Shown: piece after piece, positions 9,326 to 17,448 of the stretch
How positions within the stretch are numbered: position 1 is the stretch's first letter
How the letters are laid out: the number at the start of each line of letters is the position of its first letter
Assembly (NCBI GenBank): GCA_022447855.1
Contig: JAKUTX010000011.1
Coordinates: 1 to 52,667, forward strand
Length of the DNA stretch: 52,667 nt
Origin: UBA6927 sp022447855
GTDB lineage: Bacteria; Chloroflexota; Dehalococcoidia; Lucifugimonadales; UBA6927
Reading direction: 5' to 3'
Notes under the pieces: model-generated
The model's input: the letters and a program-made list of their open reading frames with translations, nothing else
Told to the model about the DNA's origin: nothing
Databases searched by the model: none
Position numbers and translations under genes: made by a program

Positions 9326-10144
9326 ATGGATATTAAAAAGGCAGTAATACCAGTTGCTGGTCTTGGCAAAAGATTCTTACCTATTTCTAGGACCATTCCA
9401 AAAGCAATGATGCCTTTATTTGATCGTCCAATCCTTGATTATGCAATTTCAGAGGCATTAGAGTCAGAAATTACTGAAATATTTGTAGTAATGTCTCCTT
9501 CGCAAAATATGATCATTGATTATTATGAAAGTGATCCAGATATATCTGTCCAACCAATTAAATCTCAAGTCAAAACCAAGATGATCAAATCATTAGTTTT
9601 AAAAAATTCTGTACAACTAAATTTTGTCATTCAAGAAAATCCTTTGGGTCTGGGAAATGCGATATTGGCTACTAAAGAATTTATAGGAGATCATCCTTTT
9701 GCAATCATTCTACCGGATGACCTCATTTTTTCACAAAAAAACCCGATTTCTTCAATGAAAAATTTCTTCTCTCACTCTCATTCAAATATAATCGCCGTAA
9801 GAGAAGTTCAACATGAAGTAATTAATCAATTTGGAATAGTAGAAATAAACGAGAGTTTAGAGAAAAATAATTTCTCGTCAATAAAATCGATGGTTGAAAA
9901 ACCTAAAACTAATAAATCCAGTTCAAATTTGGCAATTGTAGGACGATATATTTTATTACCTTCGATTTTTGAAAGTTTAGAAAAAACTTTGCCTGGAGCA
10001 AACAATGAAATCCAGTTAACTGATGCAATTTCTAGCATAATCCCCATTAGAAAAGTTCACGCTTTTCTATTCGAGGGAAATCATTTTGATGTGGGAAATC
10101 CAAATGGATTAATAGAAGCCTCAAGTTTTTTCATCAATAAGTAA
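9326..10144 (+). CDS. galU: UTP-glucose-1-phosphate uridylyltransferase
   Basis: The 272-residue protein opens with the nucleotidyltransferase signature PVAGLGKRFLPISRTIPKAM, where the GxGxRxxP and PK residues bind UTP and phosphate. NPLGLGNAILATKEF and the metal-binding region ILPDDL follow. It makes UDP-glucose for glycans and lipids. Length is close to the family norm of ~290. It converges on the UbiA-type phosphoribosyltransferase with only 1 nt between the stop codons. The ribosome site is weak. Confidence 0.85.
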   Translation: MDIKKAVIPVAGLGKRFLPISRTIPKAMMPLFDRPILDYAISEALESEITEIFVVMSPSQNMIIDYYESDPDISVQPIKSQVKTKMIKSLVLKNSVQLNFVIQENPLGLGNAILATKEFIGDHPFAIILPDDLIFSQKNPISSMKNFFSHSHSNIIAVREVQHEVINQFGIVEINESLEKNNFSSIKSMVEKPKTNKSSSNLAIVGRYILLPSIFESLEKTLPGANNEIQLTDAISSIIPIRKVHAFLFEGNHFDVGNPNGLIEASSFFINK

Positions 10145-10145
10145 A

Positions 10146-11051
10146 CTATCCTCTATACAGATATAGAATTGATATTGAAGTAATCACCCAAATGACAATT
10201 GTCAGCAAAAGTATCTTATCCCTAAAAAAAATGTCCTCAGGCTGCACTTTCACTTTTCCATTTCTCAACAGGAATAAAAATCTAAAAATCCCAAAAATTG
10301 CCAGCGGTATTGTAATCAACATAAAACGATTATCGGGCAAATTTGAAGCTGAATAACTATAAATACTATATGAGAGAACTAAGGAAGCAGAAACTAACCA
10401 AATAAAATAATCAATCATCCTAAGCGAATAATACTTAAAAACACTTCTGTATTCTAATGATTGATCGCCTCCGAATATTAGCTCCACTCGCCTTTTGCTA
10501 AAAGCTAAAATTAATGCCCCCAATCCTGTACACAAATACAACCATATTGATATTGGAACTCCGAGTATTATTGCACCAGCTATAACTCTAATTACAAATC
10601 CCACAGCTATAATAAAAACATCTAAAATAACTATCTTTTTTAAAGTGAATGAATATAACAAAGTAATGATCGAATAGACTAAAAGGCAGTATGCCAAATC
10701 TCTATTCATCACATAAGAAATACAAACCAATAAAAGGATAATAGATGAACTAAAAATGATACCTAGGTTCTTTGAGATTTGTTTATCGGCAATAGGCCTA
10801 AATCTCTTGAGAGGATGATTGCGATCAAAGTCCACATCTTTAATATCATTTAAAATATACAATGCCCCAGAAAGGAAACAAAAAAATAAAAAAACTATCA
10901 CAACTTGTATGAATTTAATAAACACATCTGAAGAATCGGTAAAATTCCATCCTTCATTAATTGAAAAAAAGAATGCCGTGAAAACTACAATGTTTTTAGG
11001 CCACTGAGTTGGCCGCATGGACGTAATTAGTAATGTTGTTTTAGTATACAT
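10146..11051 (-). CDS. UbiA-superfamily decaprenyl-phosphate phosphoribosyltransferase-like
   Basis: This membrane prenyltransferase has about 8 hydrophobic helices. The first Asp-rich motif is NDIKDVDFDRNHPLKRFRPI, matching the NDxxDxxxDxxHPxKxxRP signature of 5-phosphoribosyl-diphosphate:decaprenyl-phosphate transferases rather than quinone UbiA. The N-terminal RPTQWPKN box is also typical of that branch. The enzyme makes decaprenyl-phospho-ribose, a lipid-linked pentose donor for cell-envelope arabinose/ribose units. The frame is open up to 11312, but that would run through groES and its promoter. I use the ATG at 11051; the Met at 11018 is the alternative. No DprE1/E2 epimerase is in the window. 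Confidence 0.8.
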   Translation of the reverse strand: MYTKTTLLITSMRPTQWPKNIVVFTAFFFSINEGWNFTDSSDVFIKFIQVVIVFLFFCFLSGALYILNDIKDVDFDRNHPLKRFRPIADKQISKNLGIIFSSSIILLLVCISYVMNRDLAYCLLVYSIITLLYSFTLKKIVILDVFIIAVGFVIRVIAGAIILGVPISIWLYLCTGLGALILAFSKRRVELIFGGDQSLEYRSVFKYYSLRMIDYFIWLVSASLVLSYSIYSYSASNLPDNRFMLITIPLAIFGIFRFLFLLRNGKVKVQPEDIFFRDKILLLTIVIWVITSISILYLYRG

Positions 11052-11113
11052 GTATAAAGATTTCCAAAAGTTTAATTCCAAACAAAAACTTACAATGTCA
11101 TAAACTTGAATCG

Positions 11114-11143
11114 TTGACACAAGTCTGGACGTTACCGTATAAT
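11114..11143 (+). promoter_or_regulatory. groESL promoter, consensus sigma70
   Basis: A perfect TTGACA (11114-11119) and a perfect TATAAT (11138-11143) are separated by 18 nt, 41 nt upstream of the groES ATG. AGGAGG at 11167-11172 is the ribosome site. No CIRCE inverted repeat (TTAGCACTC/GAGTGCTAA) is present, so HrcA control is not indicated. Confidence 0.85.
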
Positions 11144-11183
11144 TATACTTCTGATAAAAATTATTTAGGAGGTAATTACTAAC

Positions 11184-11489
11184 ATGGTAGCAGATGCCAA
11201 GGTAAGCTTTAAACCCATTGGCAACCGAGTGGTTATTCAACCTTCCGACAGTGAAGAACAATTGAGTTCTGGGGGCATATATATCCCCGACACTGCCAAG
11301 GAGAAACCACAAGAAGGTACAGTGGTGGCCGTAGGAGCCGGACGGGTAACAGATGACGGGAAACGTGTCCCAGTTGATGTTTCTGTTGGCGATACTGTCG
11401 TTTATTCCAAATACGCTGGAACGGAATACAAAGAAGGTGAAACAGAGTATTTGGTTGTAAGAGAAGACGATATACTTTTTGTTAAATAA
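11184..11489 (+). CDS. groES: Co-chaperonin GroES
   Basis: The 101-residue protein forms the heptameric lid of the GroEL chamber. The N-terminal strand FKPIGNRVVIQP, the mobile loop around EEQLSSGGIYIPDTAKEKPQ, and the C-terminal YLVVREDDILFV match the family over its full length. The N-terminus has 7-8 extra residues (MVADAKVS) compared with E. coli. AGGAGG lies 11 nt upstream of the ATG. groEL follows 22 nt later in the same operon. Confidence 0.97.
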   Translation: MVADAKVSFKPIGNRVVIQPSDSEEQLSSGGIYIPDTAKEKPQEGTVVAVGAGRVTDDGKRVPVDVSVGDTVVYSKYAGTEYKEGETEYLVVREDDILFVK

Positions 11490-11511
11490 GGAACTAGGAG
11501 GAATCTAGTCA

Positions 11512-13125
11512 ATGCCTAAGCAATTAGAATTCAGCTCGGAAGCACGAGCAAAGATGAAGCGCGGTATAGACATTATGGCCGACACAGTAGGAGTTACACT
11601 CGGGCCAAAGGGTCGAAACGTGGTTCTAGATAAAAAATTTGGACCGCCTCAAGTTTGTAGTGATGGAGTCACAATAGTTAAGGAAATTGAACTTGAAGAT
11701 CCATTTGAAAACATGGGCGCTCAATTACTAAAAGAAGCAGCTAGCAAAACCAATGACGTTGCGGGAGATGGTACAACTACAGCAACTGTTTTGGCTCAAG
11801 CAATAATTCAAGAAGGTTTTAAGAATATTGCTGCTGGAGCGAATCCAATGGCTATAAAGAGAGGAATTGAAAAGGGCGTTTCCTCTGTTAGAGATTCGAT
11901 TAGAAACATGGCAGAAGAAGTAAAAGGAAGAGATCAAATTGCCCAAGTAGCTTCACTTTCTGCACATGACGAAGAAATGGGAAACTTAATTGCAGATATT
12001 ATGCAAAAAGTTGGTAAAGATGGAGTAATCACAGTCGAAGAATCACGTGGATTGGATTATGAACAAGAATTTGTTGAAGGAATGCAAATCGATCGTGGTT
12101 ATATCTCTCCATATTTCATCTCAGATCAAGATCGAATGGTTGCAACCATTGATGATCCGTATATATTGATTACCGACAAAAAGATTACTGCTATAGCAGA
12201 TTTACTACCAGTGCTAGAAAAAATGCACCAAGTAAATAAGAGCTTAATAGTTGTGGCTGAAGACGTCGAAGGGGAAGCACTAGCAACATTGGTGGTAAAC
12301 AAATTACGTGGTGTTCTTAACATTTTGGCTGTAAAGGCACCAGGGTTTGGTGATCGACGAAAAGCTATGCTTGAAGACATGGCTATTCTGACTGGTGGAC
12401 AAGTAATTAGTGAAGAAGTTGGCCGCAAACTTGACTCGGTTACACTCGAAGATCTAGGAACTGCTCGTAGAGTTGAATCTACTAAAGATGATACTACTAT
12501 AGTGGGTGGAAATGGATCTGAAGAAGCTATTCAAGGAAGAATAGGCCAAATTAACGCACAGATCGAAGAGACGACTTCTGACTTTGACCGAGAAAAACTT
12601 CAGGAAAGAGCAGCAAAGTTGTCTGGTGGAGTAGCTATAATTAAAGTTGGAGCAGCTACAGAGGTTGAACTAAAAGAAAAGAAAAATCGTATTGAAGATG
12701 CTTTATCCGCAACTCGAGCAGCTGTAGAAGAGGGTATAGTGCCTGGTGGAGGACTATCGCTAATTCGAGCTAGGGACGTGCTAAATGATTTGACATTGGC
12801 TGATGATGAATCTACTGGTGTAACAATTTTACGCGAATCTTTAGAGCAACCATTGAAGTTGATCGCTGAAAACACTGGAGTGTCAGGTGAAGTGATTTTG
12901 GCTGAATCAGACAAAGGAGAAGGTGATTGGGGATACGATGCTGAAACTGCTCAGTATGGAAATTTACTTGAGTTAGGTATCATTGATCCTGCTAAAGTAA
13001 CACGTGCCGCTGTAGAAAATGCTGCTAGTGTTGCTGCGATGGTTCTTACTACTGAATCATTAATTACTGATTTGCCTGATCCAAATGCTCCAGCCATGCC
13101 TGCAGCTCCTCCAATGGATTATTAA
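11512..13125 (+). CDS. groEL: Chaperonin GroEL
   Basis: The 537-residue 60-kDa chaperonin subunit is complete. The ATP site is visible in LGPKGRNVVLDKKFG and GDGTTTATVLAQAI, and the apical domain and the hinge VAEDVEGEALATLVVNKLRG are present. The C-terminal tail ends PNAPAMPAAPPMDY, not the usual GGM repeat. AGGAGG sits upstream of the ATG. The strong terminator at 13154-13190 closes the groESL operon. Confidence 0.97.
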   Translation: MPKQLEFSSEARAKMKRGIDIMADTVGVTLGPKGRNVVLDKKFGPPQVCSDGVTIVKEIELEDPFENMGAQLLKEAASKTNDVAGDGTTTATVLAQAIIQEGFKNIAAGANPMAIKRGIEKGVSSVRDSIRNMAEEVKGRDQIAQVASLSAHDEEMGNLIADIMQKVGKDGVITVEESRGLDYEQEFVEGMQIDRGYISPYFISDQDRMVATIDDPYILITDKKITAIADLLPVLEKMHQVNKSLIVVAEDVEGEALATLVVNKLRGVLNILAVKAPGFGDRRKAMLEDMAILTGGQVISEEVGRKLDSVTLEDLGTARRVESTKDDTTIVGGNGSEEAIQGRIGQINAQIEETTSDFDREKLQERAAKLSGGVAIIKVGAATEVELKEKKNRIEDALSATRAAVEEGIVPGGGLSLIRARDVLNDLTLADDESTGVTILRESLEQPLKLIAENTGVSGEVILAESDKGEGDWGYDAETAQYGNLLELGIIDPAKVTRAAVENAASVAAMVLTTESLITDLPDPNAPAMPAAPPMDY

Positions 13126-13153
13126 TTAGCTAAAGCTTAATTAGAAGTAATTG

Positions 13154-13190
13154 AAATTAGGGATGATTAAAACCATCCCTAATTTTTTTT
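13154..13190 (+). terminator. Intrinsic terminator of groESL
   Basis: AAATTAGGGATG (13154-13165) pairs perfectly with CATCCCTAATTT (13174-13185) around an 8-nt loop. The 3' arm runs into eight consecutive T (13183-13190). It lies 28 nt after the groEL stop. Confidence 0.92.
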
Positions 13191-13230
13191 ACTAATATTC
13201 CAAAATTTAACTCAATATAAGTATGAATAA

Positions 13231-13239
13231 TGCTATAAT
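13231..13239 (+). promoter_or_regulatory. dnaE extended -10 promoter
   Basis: TGC-TATAAT (13231-13239) is a perfect -10 hexamer with the TGn extension, 30 nt before the dnaE start. No good -35 is seen, as is common for extended -10 promoters. Confidence 0.5.
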
Positions 13240-13268
13240 CCAAACATCAGATTTATGGGGAAATCTTT

Positions 13269-16200
13269 TTGTTTACGCACCTTCATGTTCATACAGAATA
13301 TAGCTTATTGGATGGGATGAGCCGAATTGGTAGTTTAGTTAATCACGCAAGCAACCTTGGAATGAAAAGTTTAGCTATTACTGATCATGGATCAATGTAC
13401 GGAGCAATTGACTTTTACAAGGCAGCAAAAGCTTCAAATATTAATCCAATAATAGGCGTTGAAGGGTACGTAGCTCATAGTAGCCGACTAATAAAAAACA
13501 ACACTGAAAGAAGTCCTTTTCATATTACTTTACTTGCTCAAAATGATGTTGGTTATCAAAATCTTATCAAGCTTGTTTCAAAGGCCCATACAGAAGGATT
13601 TTATTACAGACCTAGAGTTGATAGAGAATTACTTGCAAAATATTCTGAAGGAATAATTGTTCTATCTGGATGCCCAAGTGGAGAATTGTCTCGCAATATC
13701 TCCAATGGAAATCTCTCAAAAAGTCTAGAAATAGCATCTTGGTACAAAGAGGTATTTAAAGAAAGATACTTCATCGAAATAATGAGACATGGAGATGTAC
13801 CCGAACTACCTGAAATCAACGATGGGCTTATAAATATTTCAAAAGATTTGAAAGTACCAATTGTTGCTACAAATGACTCCCATTACACACTAAAAACAGA
13901 AGCTCATCTACATGATGTTTTGCTGTGTATACAAACAAGTTCCACAGTAGATGACACAAACAGGATGAAATTTGGGGAAGATACATATTACCTGCGAAGT
14001 CATGAAGAAATGTCCAAACTTTTTTCAGATTTACCTGAAGCAATTTCTAACACTGAATTAGTTGCAGAAATGTGTGAACTAAATATTGATTTTAACCAAC
14101 TCAGACTACCACAGTATAAACTACCTAGTAATATAACCGCAGACGACTATTTGTCTACCTTATGCTGGCAAGGACTTCAAGAAAGATTACCTAGAGCGGA
14201 TTCAGAACTAAAACAACGACTCGAGTACGAGTTAGAAGTAATTAAGAATACACAATTTGCAAATTACTTCCTAGTTGTATGGGATATTGCAAGATTTGTA
14301 AAACAAAATGACATAATGTTAGCGGTAAGAGGTAGCGCCGCAGCTAGTTTGGCTTTGTACTGTCTTTACGTTACAAATATCGAACCGGTCCAATATGAAT
14401 TGGTTTTCGAACGTTTTCTTAACAATGAACGAAAAGAAATGCCTGATATTGATATGGACTTCCAAGATGACCGTAGAGAAGAAGTAATAAACTATGTAGT
14501 TTCAAAATATGGGCAAGACCACGTCGCACAAATAATTACCTTTGGTACAATGGGAGCTAGAGCATCTATTCGTGATGTAGGTAGAGCTTTAGGGATGTCA
14601 TATGGCGATGTTGACAGAGTAGCTAAGTTAGTGCCAACGAAACTAAATATAACGTTGGAATCTTCTCTGGATGAAAGCGAAGAAATGAATGAAATTTACA
14701 ACGCTGATGCCACAACCAAGAAACTGATTGATACTGCTAAAGGACTAGAGGGTCTCACTAGACATACAAGTACACATGCTGCAGGTGTTGTAATTTCAGA
14801 AAACCCATTAGATGAAATCATTCCATTACAATTATCTACAAAAGGGACTGATGAATCTGCTACTATGACTCAATTCTCCATGGATCCAATTGCAGAAATG
14901 GGTCTACTGAAAATGGATTTCCTAGGGCTTTCAAACCTCACAATTATTGACAAAACTAGGCGACTAATCAACTCACTACATAATAAATCGTTATCTTTAA
15001 ATGATATTTCCTTAAAAGACCAGCCCACATTTGAACTACTCTCAAGAGGAGAAACTGTTGGAGTATTCCAAATGGAAGGAAGTGGCATGACTAGATATCT
15101 AAAAGAGTTAAAACCCACTTCAATTGAAGACGTCTCAGCTATGATAGCTCTCTATCGTCCTGGTCCTATGGAACACATAACTACTTTTATTGATGCAAAA
15201 CATGGACGCAAAAAAGTACAATACCTTCATCCATCACTAGAAAAAATCCTAAAAGAGACTTATGGCGTGATTGTATATCAAGATCAGGTATTAAATATTT
15301 TTAGAACATTTGCTGGATATTCATTTGGTGAAGCTGACATAGTACGAAAAGCAATGGGCAAAAAAATTCCAGAAATAATGGCTCAGGAGAAAGATAATTT
15401 TATTAACGGTGCAAATACCCTAGGTTATCCACAAGATCTTGCCACTCAGCTATACAACCTAACAGAACCATTTGCCGGATATGCGTTCAATAAAGCACAC
15501 AGCGTAAGTTATGGTCTAATTTCATATTGGACTGCATATTTCAAAGCAAATTATCCTGTGGAATATATGACTTCTCTTTTAAATGTTTATTCTGGAAATA
15601 ACGATAAAATTCATACAGCCATAGAAGAATGCCGCCGTCTTTCAATCCCTGTCCTTCCTCCTGATTTAAACAATAGCTTTGTAGATTTTAGTATAGAATC
15701 TACAGAATCAAATGCTCCTGCTATTCGTTGGGGATTAGGGTCACTTATGAATGTTAGTCATTCTAGTATAAAACCGCTCGTCGAAAGCCGATCAAAACTC
15801 AATCCTCCAATTTTTCAATCTATTGAACATCTTTGCGAGTCAACAGAATCGACTGGATTAAATCGTAAAATATTAGAAAGTCTTATCAAGTCAGGTTCAC
15901 TAGACTCTTTCGGCGACAGATCTGCATTACTAAGCGTTATTGACCGAATTATTTCATTATCGCAGAGCGAATCCCAAATGAGAAATTCCATGCAAGCTTC
16001 AATGTTCGAAGCAATGCAAGAAGGAAATAGTGAAAACCTAGCTTCAATAAACATTCCAATCGACTCAACATCTGACACGCAAAAAGATACTTGGGAACAA
16101 GAATCTCTTGGAGTAAATTTGTCTAACAATAAATTATTTGATGTTTTGGAGTATTGCGAGGGCGGAAGGACTATTACTGGAAGATATGGAATAAATTTTG

Positions 16201-16904
16201 ACATGGCAGGACAAAAAATTGAGGCCGCTGGAATAATTTCAAGTGTTACGAATCGTGTTACAAAATCAAATCAAAACTTTTGCATCAGTACCATTCAAAT
16301 GAGTGGTGGAACAATCGAATTATTTGTTTGGGAAAATGTACTGCAAAACACCAAGGATGTATGGAAAGAAAATAATGCAATCATTGTTGAAGGCAATGTA
16401 CGTGCGCGAAATGACGAACTAAGCATCAGCGTTACTAGTGCAAATGAAATAAATTTTACTTCTCCCAAAAATCTTAAACCAACAAATGGATCTAAACCAA
16501 CAAATGGATCTAAACCAACAAATGGATCTAAACCAACAAATGGATCTAAACCTTTACCTGATCCAAGTTCAATAGAGTCCGAATTAAATACTCCTTTAGT
16601 TAACGAAGTGACCACTCCAGCTATAAAACATGAGATAGATGAGCACAACCCTAAGCAAGTATTGCTGAATCTTAAAGAACCATTAATTCTAAAAAACAAC
16701 AAACATCTATTACAAGACATCGCTCGTTTAATGATGGACTATCCAGGAAATGATAGCGTAATAGTTGAGGTTGTTTCAGAAAACAATATATACAAACTTG
16801 ATTGGCCTCCAATGAAGGTAACGGCTTCTGAAGATTTAATTCGCTCAATAAATTCTATATTAGGTGATTCAGGCAATGCATCAACTCAATACATTATGCT
16901 ATAA
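13269..16904 (+). CDS. dnaE: DNA polymerase III alpha subunit
   Basis: The 1211-residue replicative polymerase starts at TTG 13269. GGGG lies 8 nt upstream, and the protein opens with the expected PHP domain MFTHLHVHTEYSLLDGM. The polymerase core includes VRGSAAASLALY and the catalytic PDIDMDFQDDRR near residue 395. FQMEGSGMTRYLKEL, the GYAFNKAHSVSYG region, an HhH segment and an OB fold follow. Between the OB fold and the C-terminal domain lies an unusual linker with four tandem KPTNGS hexapeptides (near residues 1070-1094). It is transcribed alone after the groESL terminator and converges on ogt with a 10-nt gap. Confidence 0.96.
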   Translation: MFTHLHVHTEYSLLDGMSRIGSLVNHASNLGMKSLAITDHGSMYGAIDFYKAAKASNINPIIGVEGYVAHSSRLIKNNTERSPFHITLLAQNDVGYQNLIKLVSKAHTEGFYYRPRVDRELLAKYSEGIIVLSGCPSGELSRNISNGNLSKSLEIASWYKEVFKERYFIEIMRHGDVPELPEINDGLINISKDLKVPIVATNDSHYTLKTEAHLHDVLLCIQTSSTVDDTNRMKFGEDTYYLRSHEEMSKLFSDLPEAISNTELVAEMCELNIDFNQLRLPQYKLPSNITADDYLSTLCWQGLQERLPRADSELKQRLEYELEVIKNTQFANYFLVVWDIARFVKQNDIMLAVRGSAAASLALYCLYVTNIEPVQYELVFERFLNNERKEMPDIDMDFQDDRREEVINYVVSKYGQDHVAQIITFGTMGARASIRDVGRALGMSYGDVDRVAKLVPTKLNITLESSLDESEEMNEIYNADATTKKLIDTAKGLEGLTRHTSTHAAGVVISENPLDEIIPLQLSTKGTDESATMTQFSMDPIAEMGLLKMDFLGLSNLTIIDKTRRLINSLHNKSLSLNDISLKDQPTFELLSRGETVGVFQMEGSGMTRYLKELKPTSIEDVSAMIALYRPGPMEHITTFIDAKHGRKKVQYLHPSLEKILKETYGVIVYQDQVLNIFRTFAGYSFGEADIVRKAMGKKIPEIMAQEKDNFINGANTLGYPQDLATQLYNLTEPFAGYAFNKAHSVSYGLISYWTAYFKANYPVEYMTSLLNVYSGNNDKIHTAIEECRRLSIPVLPPDLNNSFVDFSIESTESNAPAIRWGLGSLMNVSHSSIKPLVESRSKLNPPIFQSIEHLCESTESTGLNRKILESLIKSGSLDSFGDRSALLSVIDRIISLSQSESQMRNSMQASMFEAMQEGNSENLASINIPIDSTSDTQKDTWEQESLGVNLSNNKLFDVLEYCEGGRTITGRYGINFDMAGQKIEAAGIISSVTNRVTKSNQNFCISTIQMSGGTIELFVWENVLQNTKDVWKENNAIIVEGNVRARNDELSISVTSANEINFTSPKNLKPTNGSKPTNGSKPTNGSKPTNGSKPLPDPSSIESELNTPLVNEVTTPAIKHEIDEHNPKQVLLNLKEPLILKNNKHLLQDIARLMMDYPGNDSVIVEVVSENNIYKLDWPPMKVTASEDLIRSINSILGDSGNASTQYIML
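16476..16552 (+). repeat. 18-bp tandem repeat inside dnaE, 4.3 copies
   Basis: AAACCAACAAATGGATCT is repeated four times without a mismatch (16476-16547), followed by a 5-nt partial copy. Each unit encodes KPTNGS, so copy-number change stays in frame. It lies in a flexible linker between the OB-fold and C-terminal domains of the polymerase. Confidence 0.97.
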
Positions 16905-16914
16905 ACCGCTCAAT

Positions 16915-17433
16915 TTATTTTCTGGATTCAAGATCCAATAACAAAAATCTTAAATTAGGAACATATAAATCTAATCCATGTGATCCACCAAATCCACTAG
17001 AACGTCCATTTTGCGAAATCACTCTGTGGCATGGAACAATTAATGGGAATCTATTATTAGCCATCACCTGTCCAACTGCTCTTGCTGAATTAGGATTATC
17101 TGTTTTTGATGCAATCCATTTGTAACTTCGTGTCTCACCTAAAGGAATTGAACGACAAATATCACAAACAAGTCGTGAAAATTTAGAACTATTTGAATAA
17201 TCTAGTTTTTCGTCAAATACTATTCTCTGACCATCAAAGTATCTAATGATTTTGTCAGAAAATTTCTTAAAAAACCCTGGATTGTTAATTAAATTATTAT
17301 TACCAGAATTAATCCTGTTGTAACACTCTTCCTTAGACAACATTGGCAAAGTAGTCTGTGTGAAGCCAATTTCAGATGCAGAAATACCAACCCATCCGAA
17401 TTTTGTTTTAAATAGAGTAAAACAATTCTTCAC
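16915..17433 (-). CDS. ogt: Methylated-DNA--protein-cysteine methyltransferase
   Basis: The 172-residue suicide repair protein transfers the methyl of O6-methylguanine to the Cys of its VPCHRVI motif (about residue 140). The helix-turn-helix/Arg-finger region IPLGETRSYKWIA...ARAVGQVMANNRFPLI is conserved. The N-terminal domain is short and divergent. The start is GTG at 17433, preceded by AGGT. It lies 15 nt downstream of the malate synthase stop-side region on the same strand and may be read from that operon. Confidence 0.9.
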   Translation of the reverse strand: MKNCFTLFKTKFGWVGISASEIGFTQTTLPMLSKEECYNRINSGNNNLINNPGFFKKFSDKIIRYFDGQRIVFDEKLDYSNSSKFSRLVCDICRSIPLGETRSYKWIASKTDNPNSARAVGQVMANNRFPLIVPCHRVISQNGRSSGFGGSHGLDLYVPNLRFLLLDLESRK

Positions 17434-17448
17434 AATATCTTGACCTAG

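Noticed and set aside
11052..11312. N-terminal extension of the UbiA-type phosphoribosyltransferase
   Set aside because: It would run antisense through groES and its promoter, and the extra 87 residues do not look like the family.
16476..16552. Possible CRISPR-like array from regularly repeated 18-nt units
   Set aside because: There are no spacers, the units are head-to-tail and encode KPTNGS in frame within dnaE.
16295..16720. 141-residue minus-strand frame inside dnaE
   Set aside because: It is the antisense reading of the KPTNGS repeat and OB fold (VGLDPF repeats), with no homology recognised.
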